A stretch of DNA of 64,000 nucleotides from Methanomassiliicoccales archaeon (GTDB lineage Archaea > Thermoplasmatota > Thermoplasmata > RBG-16-68-12 > SOIM01). The stretch is taken from positions 1 through 64,000 of the forward strand of contig JAUVHO010000004.1 in assembly GCA_030593295.1 (NCBI GenBank), written 5' to 3'. Positions within the stretch are counted from its first letter, which is position 1, and the number at the start of each line of letters is the position of its first letter. The notes under the pieces were generated by a model, which did no database searches, was not told the origin of the DNA, and worked only from the letters and a program-made list of their open reading frames with translations. The position numbers and the translations under genes were made by a program. Positions 39,901 to 47,484 of this stretch are shown one piece after another.

Positions 39901-42383
39901 CCACCACCAAGATGCTATCCAAGGAATTCAAGCTCGGCTTCAAAGAGGCGAGCGAGCACCTGAAGAAACTCGAGATGCACTATCTGATAGAGAGAGAAGG
40001 GTTGAAGGATATCACATGGAAGGCCAGGAAGACGGCCGCGGCTGAATTCGAATCATCACTTGACGCCATCGTGAAGACGTACCTCGGGTCCAAGGGACCG
40101 CTGACATTGTCAGAGGTCTCGTTCTTGGTGGATATGTCGGAGGACGTGGTCAAGGAAGTGTTGCAGGACCTCGAAAGGGAGGAGCGGGTATCATCTGGGA
40201 ACTTCGTGGTGGGAGAGGACTACCAGTACATGCTGACCAGAGACCTGATGCACCTGGAGACCGGGAAGGAAGAGGAACGTGAGGTGTTCGACGAGAAGCA
40301 GATAACCGGGTTCCTGCTGGAGAAACAGTTCAGGCAGATCGAGAGCATCGACGAGCACTTCGAGACCTTCCTGGAAGAGGGAATGGAATACGACATCTTC
40401 AACCGGGTCCCGTCGTTCAGCATGAGAGAGTGGAGCAGGAAGAGAAAGAACGGGGACATCCTCCAGGGACGTTTCTCGAACGGAAGGGTCTGCTACATCA
40501 CCAAGGAGGATGCACCGCTGTTCGTGAGCGCTTACAGAAGGGAGGAGCCCAGCGAGTTCGACGAGGAGGTCCTGGACGTCCTGCACACGAGCGACGGCAT
40601 GTCGTTGGCCGAGATCATCAGCAAGACCAAGGAAGAGCGGGACCAGATCAAGGAGAGCATCGACAACCTGGACAGGAACATGTACGTCGTCAGGAAGTAC
40701 CACTCACAGGAAGGTTGGGCATCGAAGAACATCTACGTCCCGTTCGAGGTCGAGGGTGATGTGGAGGACACGACCGAGAAGATCATACTGAGGTTCCTGA
40801 AGGGCTACGGTCCGTGCTCGCTTCAAGATATCAAAGGCGGGACCTCGTTCTATTACAGTGAGATCGAAACGATACTGCCTAGACTGCAGGAAGAGGGGCT
40901 CATCGAGAAGGTCTGGGTGGGCGACCTGGGAATGGAACTGTGGATACTGGCCGAGGAATTGGACGGGCTAAGGAAGACCGAGATAAAGGGTGTCCAGGAC
41001 AAGATGCGGGTGCTTTCGTTGTACGACCCGTGGATACAGCCCATGTGGTCCCAGCTGGTCAACAGGTACGGCGAAGGATGGTACTTCCCATTGGTCAAGG
41101 ACGGAAAGCTCTGCGGGATGATAGAGAAGTGGGAGATGTCCGGCTGCGTGGAGGTCAGGGAGATCGAACTCGAGGACGAGAAGATGATACCGGACCTCAT
41201 CGAGGCGCTGGACCACATGATGAGGTTCTTCAAGAAGAAGGGCGTGGAGATACTGCGCATAACGAGGGCATTTAGCGAGGATATCGCTGGATCAAAACAC
41301 CTTAAAAAGTTCCTGAAGAACGGTTACCACCAGATAGGGGATTTCATAGCCAAGGGCAAGTTCGAACCCGTTACCTTCGAACAGAGCCACATCATGAGCT
41401 ACATATTCTGGAAACAGGGCATCCACCAGGACACCAAGTTCGAGAACGTTCCAGATGCCATTGAAAAGCTCGGGGGGCTGAGGTCCACCTTCGAGGCCAA
41501 CCTCAAGACCAGGATACCCGTGCCTCTCCACAGGCTCTACGACCAGGGGTCCATATGCACAGGAAAGGCCATTCCAGACTACAGCACTTATACAACCATG
41601 GAAGAACTGGCGGTCTACAAGAAGGCCAAGAACAAGAAGCTGACCGATTACATGAAGACGGTCCTCGCAGTCGTGAAGGACCAGGAGCCGGTCGTCAGGA
41701 GGAAACTCTTCACTCTGTCGCCGTTGGGATACGGGAATACGACCGAATCACTTCACAAGCTCACCGACGGCCTGTACGTGGTGGGGGCGACGTCAAACGG
41801 AAAGGTGGCCTATCAGAGCGTTCCCGACAACGAGGAAATGACAACAACTGAAGCGAGGAGGTTCGTTCTGAAGCGCATAATAGACAGCTTCGGCATCTTC
41901 AGCGCGGAGAAGCTCTCCGAGTACACCGGTCATGAGTACAAGATGGAGGAGACCAGGAAGATATTGAGAAGGCTGGAAAGGGAAGGCCACCTGGTCAAGG
42001 GATTCTTCGTGGAAGGGAACGACACCCTGCACTGGATAGTCAAGGAGGACCTGGACAGGATAGGCAAGATAGATTTCGACGGCAAGTTCATCCTCACACC
42101 GAGGGACAACCTGGCGGTCTACCTCAGGCAGCACATCAAGGACAAGTGGAATTCCGGATACCGCATGGTGGCGTTCGACGGTCCGAATATGATAGCGGCG
42201 TTCAAGGTCAGGTTCAGGAAGAACGAGATAGTCATGACGGACTTCGACGGGGAAACGGCCGCGAGGAACATACTCAAGGACTTCTCCATACAGAACGACA
42301 TCAGGATAGTCGAAGAGAGGAGAGAGATGGACGACTGGGAACTCGTGATGTGGTACGACAAGATGCAGCCCAAGGAAAGATGA
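36972..42383 (+). CDS. lhr: Giant Lhr-family DNA helicase
   Basis: 1803 residues, far above the 850-950 of ordinary archaeal Lhr and longer than bacterial Lhr (about 1500). Superfamily 2 core: PTGSGKT (55-61), DEIH (179-182), GLSATIAP (212-219), QRVGRSGH (370-377), then the Lhr winged-helix and core domains to about 880. The extra 900 residues hold repeated winged-helix-like segments and, near 1345-1410, a block (LSLYDPWIQPMWSQL...LCGMIEKW) resembling the AlkZ/HTH_42 glycosylase-type domain found in bacterial Lhr. Expected to unwind 3'-tailed DNA or RNA:DNA in repair, with a possible base-excision partner domain. Confidence 0.88.
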   Translation: MIRKVRKQHSKQEILNLLEPLVRQWFDTSFDELTEPQSFAVPLIHERKNVLVSSPTGSGKTITAFLSIINELLKLQKKGKLEDKIYCVYISPLKALANDINRNLTTPLEEMRQLALKEGLEPPEIKVAVRSGDTSPSERQKMARKPPHIFITTPESLALVLTAPKFRKKLADAKWVIVDEIHEICSSKRGVHLSLSLERLREQIGKDFTRIGLSATIAPINEIAKFLVGYENGKLRDVNVVEVEGTKKMDLGVLCPVQDMTVLPYEIVNARMYDLLTQLVNDHRTTLIFTNTRSGTEHVSYKLKEKGIEDLAAHHGSLSKFIRLDVEERLKNGELKAAVSSTSLELGIDIGYIDLVCQIGSPKSIAKGLQRVGRSGHAVGDTSVGRMIVFDNDDLVECAALTKNAYDNHIDQVDIPTNSLDVLAQNIVGMSLVKRWEAEDAFKMVKRSYPYHNLKKKDFHDVLDYLAQRNPDVRVYAKIWYDRDDDRFGRKRGSRLIYFTNTGTIPEEGSYKVFSERGQKIGDLSEKFVEYLSRGDVFVLGGRTYQFDRVRGMRVFVKDASGRRPTVPSWSGEMLPRTFDLSIEVGKLRREIVERLPSGEGKTKKWLKDEYRLDEGSAQSVMRYVQEQHAVIPDVPTDKKLLIEGHIDMKGNRNAIFHYSFGRRTNDALSRAYAFALTEKLGCNVRVSITDDNFMITAPKRFSLKNIHKLVTSKTLEDILRRAIKNTELFKQRFRHCATRSFMILRSYKGREISMNRQQMRSEKVLDWFHEIEDFPVIKETYNEILNEVMDLKHAHQVLEMIENGEMEVATADFSNLPSPFAHNVVLLGISDVVLMEDRSALLRDFHRKILKRVISEDRMEEFQFQEEEIERFFRKKIPRIKKKDDVVSVIKSLGVANAAQQKGVSIHDYSDVDFPTLQKWSEKLLQESKIASVWTPKGVLHCAKEDVPLFMSVYAHKGRLEDIEKKILDRLAKEKSTTKMLSKEFKLGFKEASEHLKKLEMHYLIEREGLKDITWKARKTAAAEFESSLDAIVKTYLGSKGPLTLSEVSFLVDMSEDVVKEVLQDLEREERVSSGNFVVGEDYQYMLTRDLMHLETGKEEEREVFDEKQITGFLLEKQFRQIESIDEHFETFLEEGMEYDIFNRVPSFSMREWSRKRKNGDILQGRFSNGRVCYITKEDAPLFVSAYRREEPSEFDEEVLDVLHTSDGMSLAEIISKTKEERDQIKESIDNLDRNMYVVRKYHSQEGWASKNIYVPFEVEGDVEDTTEKIILRFLKGYGPCSLQDIKGGTSFYYSEIETILPRLQEEGLIEKVWVGDLGMELWILAEELDGLRKTEIKGVQDKMRVLSLYDPWIQPMWSQLVNRYGEGWYFPLVKDGKLCGMIEKWEMSGCVEVREIELEDEKMIPDLIEALDHMMRFFKKKGVEILRITRAFSEDIAGSKHLKKFLKNGYHQIGDFIAKGKFEPVTFEQSHIMSYIFWKQGIHQDTKFENVPDAIEKLGGLRSTFEANLKTRIPVPLHRLYDQGSICTGKAIPDYSTYTTMEELAVYKKAKNKKLTDYMKTVLAVVKDQEPVVRRKLFTLSPLGYGNTTESLHKLTDGLYVVGATSNGKVAYQSVPDNEEMTTTEARRFVLKRIIDSFGIFSAEKLSEYTGHEYKMEETRKILRRLEREGHLVKGFFVEGNDTLHWIVKEDLDRIGKIDFDGKFILTPRDNLAVYLRQHIKDKWNSGYRMVAFDGPNMIAAFKVRFRKNEIVMTDFDGETAARNILKDFSIQNDIRIVEERREMDDWELVMWYDKMQPKER

Positions 42384-42425
42384 GTTTTGGCAAAGTTTAT
42401 TCAAGTTGAATCCATCATTGGGGGC

Positions 42426-43640
42426 ATGACGCTCCAATCTGTTTTGGACAAGGTTGATAACGCGAGGGACGAGATGGTCAATTCCCTCATCGAGCTGTGC
42501 AAGATCCCGGCGGTCCATCCAGAGTCTGGCGGGGACGGCGAATCCAAGAGGGCGGAGTTCCTGAAAGGCCTGATAGAGAAACTGGGTCTGCCTGTTCGAT
42601 CGGTGGATGCACCTGATGACAGGGTCTCGAGCGGTGTGAGGCCCAACCTTATCGTGGAGGTGGACGGGGAGCAGAAGAAGAGGATCTGGATAGTGTCGCA
42701 CTCGGACATAGTCCCCGAGGGAGATCTCAAGAGCTGGGAAACCGACCCGTATGATCCAGTCGTGAAGGACGGGAAGATATTCGGACGGGGGACCGAGGAC
42801 AACGGTCAGGCGGTCATCGCTTCGCTTTACGCGCTCTGGGCAGTGAAGGAAGAGAACGAGAAGACTGAACTGAGCTCCGCATTGGCGATTGTGGCGGATG
42901 AGGAAACGGGGAGTGAAAAGGGGATACGGTACCTGCTGGAGCAGGGCATCTTCGATCAGGACGACCTCATACTGGTCCCGGACTTCTCCAGCCCCAAGGG
43001 GGATGAGATAGAGATAGCCGAGAAGAACATACTGTGGCTCAGGGTAAAGACCACCGGTAGACAGGCCCACGGAAGCCTACCTGACAAGGGGATAAATGCG
43101 CATAGGGCCGGTGCAACGTTGATGCTGAGAGCCGACAAGGAACTTCACGCCAAGTACGATCACAAGAACGATATGTTCGACGTGCCACTGTCGTCCTTCG
43201 AGCCGACCAAGAAGGAGTCCAATGTTCCCAACATAAACACCATTCCGGGGGAGGACGTGTTCTATTTCGATTGCCGGATCCTGCCCGATGTGCCTCCAGC
43301 TGATGTAAAGCAGATGGTGAGAACCTTGGCGGACGAGGTGGAGAACGAGTACAAGGTCAAGATAGAGATAGCGGTCATGCAGGAGGAGACCAGTCCACCG
43401 ACGAAGGAGGATTCAGAGATCGTTGTCAAGCTTGCTGACGCGATAAGAAGCGTGAAGGGGATCGAACCGAGGTTGGTGGGCATCGGGGGCGGCACGTGCG
43501 CCGCGTACTTCAGGCAAAAAGGGTTCAACGCGCCGGTCTGGACATCCGGCGACAAGATGGCTCATGACTCCAACGAGTACTGCATCATCGACAACCTGGT
43601 CAACGACGCTAAGGTGTTCGCTTCGGTTCTTCTGTCCTAG
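42426..43640 (+). CDS. M20-family metallopeptidase/deacylase
   Basis: 404 residues. Two-zinc hydrolase: first ligand His in SHSDIVPEG, Asp in GRGTEDNGQA, catalytic Glu pair in DEETGS, Asp in VPDFSS and the final His in KMAHDSNEY; a dimerisation insert with RQAHGSLP. M20 members include desuccinylases, aminoacylases and carboxypeptidases; the substrate cannot be read here. The ATG at 42426 is chosen because AGTTTATTC lies 26-31 nt upstream (leaderless); a TTG at 42387 is in frame. Overlaps the convergent zinc-ribbon gene by 32 bp. Confidence 0.87.
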   Translation: MTLQSVLDKVDNARDEMVNSLIELCKIPAVHPESGGDGESKRAEFLKGLIEKLGLPVRSVDAPDDRVSSGVRPNLIVEVDGEQKKRIWIVSHSDIVPEGDLKSWETDPYDPVVKDGKIFGRGTEDNGQAVIASLYALWAVKEENEKTELSSALAIVADEETGSEKGIRYLLEQGIFDQDDLILVPDFSSPKGDEIEIAEKNILWLRVKTTGRQAHGSLPDKGINAHRAGATLMLRADKELHAKYDHKNDMFDVPLSSFEPTKKESNVPNINTIPGEDVFYFDCRILPDVPPADVKQMVRTLADEVENEYKVKIEIAVMQEETSPPTKEDSEIVVKLADAIRSVKGIEPRLVGIGGGTCAAYFRQKGFNAPVWTSGDKMAHDSNEYCIIDNLVNDAKVFASVLLS

Positions 43641-43848
43641 GCACGGCCTTTTCCCGTACAACGGTGACGCTCAGGTCATCCAAAAGGATCAATGAATCAC
43701 ACTTGGGACACTTGACCCCGTTCCAGGAACCAATGTCCTCCCGGTCGTTCATCTCGATGCGGGAACTGATGCACTGGGGACATTCAAAACTGAGCTTAAT
43801 GTGCCTGTCTTTCATCCTGTCAAGAGGATATTTCTCTATTCTGCCCAC
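43609..43848 (-). CDS. Small zinc-ribbon protein
   Basis: 79 residues with two CxxC knuckles (CPQC near 23, CPKC near 47) separated by a polar loop; no other domain. It follows the transmembrane regulator gene by 12 bp in the same direction, so probably cotranscribed, and overlaps the M20 gene's end by 32 bp. Function unknown. Confidence 0.6.
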   Translation of the reverse strand: MGRIEKYPLDRMKDRHIKLSFECPQCISSRIEMNDREDIGSWNGVKCPKCDSLILLDDLSVTVVREKAVPRTEEPKRTP

Positions 43849-43860
43849 GATCTGCCTCCC

Positions 43861-46125
43861 TCAAATCTCAAGATAACATTCCGTCCTCCTGCCGTTCCTG
43901 GCCATGTGCACGAGCCCCTCTTGGTTGAGGATGCCTATGTGGTAGTTCACGGTCGGCGGCGTCAGGTTCACGTCGGATGCAATCTCCTTCTGTGATATGC
44001 CAGGGTTCTTCTTTATGATGCCAATGATCGTCTTCTGTATCTCGTTGATCTCGAACCGCTCTTCAGGAATCTGCATGTTCATGGGGTAGAACCTTCGGTA
44101 GATACCGAACCTCTTGGACTTGATGAATCCCTCCCTTTCCAGTGTCCTCAAGTGATGTGCAAGCGAACCGTTGGTCAGACCCAGGGCCTGCCTGATGGCA
44201 TTGTAGTGTTCACCCGGGTTTGCGAGGATATAACCATATAACTTACCCCTGACGAAGTGGTCGAGTACCTTCTCCCTCTTGATCTTGGTGTAGAGCGGGA
44301 CGAAGAGCAGGAAGAAACCGAACTTCAGGTTCTCGTTCCAGGCCATCAATGTTCCGATGAATAGCAGGATGGCGGTCACCGCGGCTCCGCTCAGGACGAT
44401 GGCTGTGGGGAACGCTTCCGGCTCGCCCACCCTTATGACGAAGCTCTGCTCCGCTTTTCCTCCGTAATTGTCCGTGACTATTACCGCGACCTTGAATTCC
44501 CCGTTCTTCTCGGGCGTCCAGGTCAGTTCCCCGCTGAAGGGGTTAATCTCCATACCTTCTGGTCCCCAAGCGAGCTCGAACTTGACGCGGTCGTTCTCTG
44601 GGAAGGTGTCCTCCACCATCATCTGGTAGATGTATTCCTCCCTAATCTCGCCTTGTTTGATCGGATAGGAGAGGATCCCCGGCACGTCGTTGACCCCGAC
44701 GATGAACTTGTTGCTGTGGATTATGTAATCGCCGTCCCAAGCGGCGACCTTGAACCTGGCAATTCCCACCCAGTCCGGTTTGGGGTAGAAGTCCAGATAG
44801 ACACCGTCCACGACCGCATGCAGCAGGTCCGGATCGGATTCGTATATGACGGCATACTGGAGAGAGGAATGGTCGTCCTTGATGTAATCGTTGAGCTTGA
44901 TCAGGTTGTCCCCGACCGTGTTCTTGTTGAAGTAGGTGCGAGATGGGATGTGATTGCTGTAGGGCGGGAAGTCGTCCTGATAGAAGATGGATATCGTGTC
45001 CGGGGTCCTGAGCACGATGTCGGTGTACGGGTCCCCGTTCAGCTCTCCAAGGGCAATGCGTCCGCCTGGCGCGGCCGTCTCACCGATGCTAAAGAAGGAG
45101 AACTCTGAACGTGTCCTTTCCCGTTGTATGTAGAGCAGGACGCTGGCGTCGCCGTCGGAGGCGACCGCGATGTCAGAGAGCTCGTCGTCATTGAGATCTC
45201 CCACGCTGAAATCGTCAGCCAGATGTTCATCCTCTATGGATTGCAGAAGTGCGAATCCGCCGTTCTCGTCCTGAGCGTAGATCTCGATGATACCGCCTGT
45301 TCCGTTGTTCGACCTTAGGACAACGATATCGTCCAAACCGTCTGAATTGAAGCGGCCCACGGCAATAGAAGAATGAGTGTAGGAGCCGTTCAGATCGATC
45401 GTGTGGTTGTACGAAAGGCCCTGGGCACCCTGTATGAATATGTGAATCTCATCTGGAGAGGAAACCGCTATGTCCAGCCCCTTGGACCCGCCGAAGTCCC
45501 CGAGGACAACATTGTCGCCGCCGGTGGCATTCCCGTAGGTTTCATTCAAGCTGAAGAAAGGAAGCGCAGAGTTCCGATAGAGCACCAAAGTATCCGAATC
45601 CCCAACGAGTACGAGGTCATCGCCCAGATCGCCGTTCAGATCTCCGATCTCGATCGCCCTAGGCACAAAAGGCAGCATGATCTCGCTCTTTACGAACACC
45701 CTTGCGGGATGCTGGAAGTTCAGGACGAGGGACTGGTCCGTGAAAGATGCGATGTCCCTCCTCTCATCCATGTCCAGCAAACCCGCAACCATCCCTTTGG
45801 CGACCGATGAATCCACGGTCGCCGTCACGTTAAAGGGGAAATCTTGGTCTAGAGGATCCTGAAAGTGAACGCTGAGATTGCCGTTTTCGTCCACCAGAAG
45901 GATATCGTTCCATCCGTCCCCGTCCATATCCGTGACCGAGACCGGTCCCAGGCCGGCGCTGGAGACCTCTTTGTTGACCTCGACAATGCTTGGAAATGCA
46001 GTCGCACCGGGAGCCCAAGCTAGAGCAAATGATAGAAGCAGAACCAAAGCGAAGAGCCTTTTGATTGGAGCTGCCCTTAGAGTATGACCGAACCGGGTCA
46101 AGCCCACAGCCATGGTATCCCTCAA
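43861..46125 (-). CDS. Transmembrane one-component regulator with FG-GAP ectodomain
   Basis: 754 residues. Signal/anchor helix (about 23-42); at least five FG-GAP/VCBS repeats with Ca-binding cores such as DMDGDGWND, DLNGDLGDD and ELNGDPYTD (about 55-400), folding as a beta-propeller; a cadherin-like segment (about 490-575, SGELTWTPEKNGEF); two membrane helices (about 578-622); then two cytosolic winged helices (HYNAIRQALGLTNGSLAHHL and ISQKEIASDVNLTPPTVNYH). An outside propeller is thus joined directly to DNA-binding modules. The C-terminal architecture matches the regulator at the right window edge. Confidence 0.88.
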   Translation of the reverse strand: MRDTMAVGLTRFGHTLRAAPIKRLFALVLLLSFALAWAPGATAFPSIVEVNKEVSSAGLGPVSVTDMDGDGWNDILLVDENGNLSVHFQDPLDQDFPFNVTATVDSSVAKGMVAGLLDMDERRDIASFTDQSLVLNFQHPARVFVKSEIMLPFVPRAIEIGDLNGDLGDDLVLVGDSDTLVLYRNSALPFFSLNETYGNATGGDNVVLGDFGGSKGLDIAVSSPDEIHIFIQGAQGLSYNHTIDLNGSYTHSSIAVGRFNSDGLDDIVVLRSNNGTGGIIEIYAQDENGGFALLQSIEDEHLADDFSVGDLNDDELSDIAVASDGDASVLLYIQRERTRSEFSFFSIGETAAPGGRIALGELNGDPYTDIVLRTPDTISIFYQDDFPPYSNHIPSRTYFNKNTVGDNLIKLNDYIKDDHSSLQYAVIYESDPDLLHAVVDGVYLDFYPKPDWVGIARFKVAAWDGDYIIHSNKFIVGVNDVPGILSYPIKQGEIREEYIYQMMVEDTFPENDRVKFELAWGPEGMEINPFSGELTWTPEKNGEFKVAVIVTDNYGGKAEQSFVIRVGEPEAFPTAIVLSGAAVTAILLFIGTLMAWNENLKFGFFLLFVPLYTKIKREKVLDHFVRGKLYGYILANPGEHYNAIRQALGLTNGSLAHHLRTLEREGFIKSKRFGIYRRFYPMNMQIPEERFEINEIQKTIIGIIKKNPGISQKEIASDVNLTPPTVNYHIGILNQEGLVHMARNGRRTECYLEI

Positions 46126-46377
46126 ACCGAAGGAGTCTCTCCCGCTCTCCTGAGATGTGATAGCACTGACCCCATCTTAAGATTTGGCATCATTGAGAGG
46201 TCTTGGCTATCCGGAGCGGCGAGCAAGAGATTTTCTGTCCTTTGCCACTATTAAGAAGATTGGTACGTTCTTCTAATCGATTTATAAGGAAGCTTAAACC
46301 TGGCCAGATGATCATTCATCCCCCACGTGTGTGAAAAGCCAGAACTTATTTAAACCGATAAAGCATTTCGTAATACT

Positions 46378-46632
46378 AGAACAGCACCCAAGAACGTTTC
46401 TCGCGATGACTCAACGAGCGAGATAATGTACCAAAAAGGAAGCGATCGGCCACTGGCAAGATTAATTCCGAGATGCACTTGACGCAATGGCTAAGGAAAC
46501 CTACCCACCAATATGGCGACCTTGGCGATCACGTTCGCATCCATGACGGTAAGATTGTTACCGCCATGCCGAGACGCTCATAAATCAGGGTCAGGGATTG
46601 GGCGTCCGTGGACGCCGGCCCTTCTGATTTTT
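46378..46632 (+). ncRNA. Candidate structured RNA in a 665-bp gene-free gap
   Basis: The gap 46126-46790 has no convincing open frame. CTTATTTAAACC at 46345-46356 is a good TATA box predicting transcription from about 46378. Downstream are successive hairpins: TCTCGC/GCGAGA near 46401-46425; ATGACGGTAA-loop-TTACCGCCAT (46543-46567, one mismatch); and GGCGTC-CGTG-GACGCC (46601-46616) nested in AATCAG/CTGATT (46583-46629), which ends in a T5 run. A further hairpin, AGGTGGAA/TTCCACCT, lies at 46666-46698. I do not recognise SRP, RNase P or tRNA. The 3' hairpin plus T-run could be its terminator. Confidence 0.4.
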
Positions 46633-46790
46633 GCCGTCCCCCGTTCAAACGAATGATTGCGAGGGAGGTGGAATACCGCGTTTGGCCTTCTTCCACCTGC
46701 CATGTTAGAATCGTTTTCTAGATATATAACAATTCGCTCGTTCTGACTGCCTGAGCACCGAAACGCATAAAGAACCGAATGGACTAGGCC

Positions 46791-47414
46791 ATGTATTCGT
46801 TATTGTACATAGAGAACGGATGGACGTGCATGAAGAAGAGATGCGTGTGGCCGGGGGACGACCCTCTGATGATCGAATACCACGACAATGAATGGGGCGT
46901 TCCCGAGCACGATGACAAGGGACTTTTCCAATTCCTGGTTCTCGGCGGAGCGCAGGCCGGATTGAGCTGGATGACCATACTGAGAAGGAGAGAGGGCTAT
47001 CTGAAAGCGTTCGAGGGCTTCGACCCCAGAGTGGTGGCAAGGTTCGATGAGAAGAAGATCGAAGAACTTCTCGAGGACAAGGGAATCATACGCAACAGGT
47101 CCAAGGTCTCATGCGCGGTTGCGAACGCCAGAGCGTTCGTGGAGATCCAGAAGGAGTTGGGCAGTTTTGATGAATACATCTGGAAGTTCGTGAGCTCCAG
47201 GCCCAAGAAGAACAGCTGGAAGGCGGACAAGGCCATTCCGGCCAGAACGGAAGAATCCGATGCCATGAGCGAGGACCTGAAGAGGAGGGGGTTCAAGTAC
47301 GTGGGCTCAACGATATGTTACGCCTTCATGCAGGCTACGGGAATGGTGAACGACCACATCGTGGATTGCTTTCGATATGACGAAGTCGATTCTGCAAACA
47401 TGACACCGAAATGA
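46791..47414 (+). CDS. tag: DNA-3-methyladenine glycosylase I
   Basis: 207 residues. Removes 3-methyladenine from alkylated DNA (base-excision repair). Family signatures: KKRCVWPGDDPLMIEYHDNEWG with zinc-binding Cys and His, GAQAGLSWMTIL, GIIRNRSKV, SDAMSEDLKRRGFKYVGSTICYAFMQATGMVNDH with the remaining zinc ligands. The conserved part begins at the ATG at 46830, an alternative start; CGCATAAAG 20-28 nt before 46791 supports the longer form. GATATATAAC at 46723-46732 is another TATA candidate. Confidence 0.92.
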   Translation: MYSLLYIENGWTCMKKRCVWPGDDPLMIEYHDNEWGVPEHDDKGLFQFLVLGGAQAGLSWMTILRRREGYLKAFEGFDPRVVARFDEKKIEELLEDKGIIRNRSKVSCAVANARAFVEIQKELGSFDEYIWKFVSSRPKKNSWKADKAIPARTEESDAMSEDLKRRGFKYVGSTICYAFMQATGMVNDHIVDCFRYDEVDSANMTPK

Positions 47415-47484
47415 ATAGATATTCAAATCGCATTAGCAGGAAAGGTCCTTGGGGCAGAATTCTGGGAAGTTAAGGAGTAATGAG

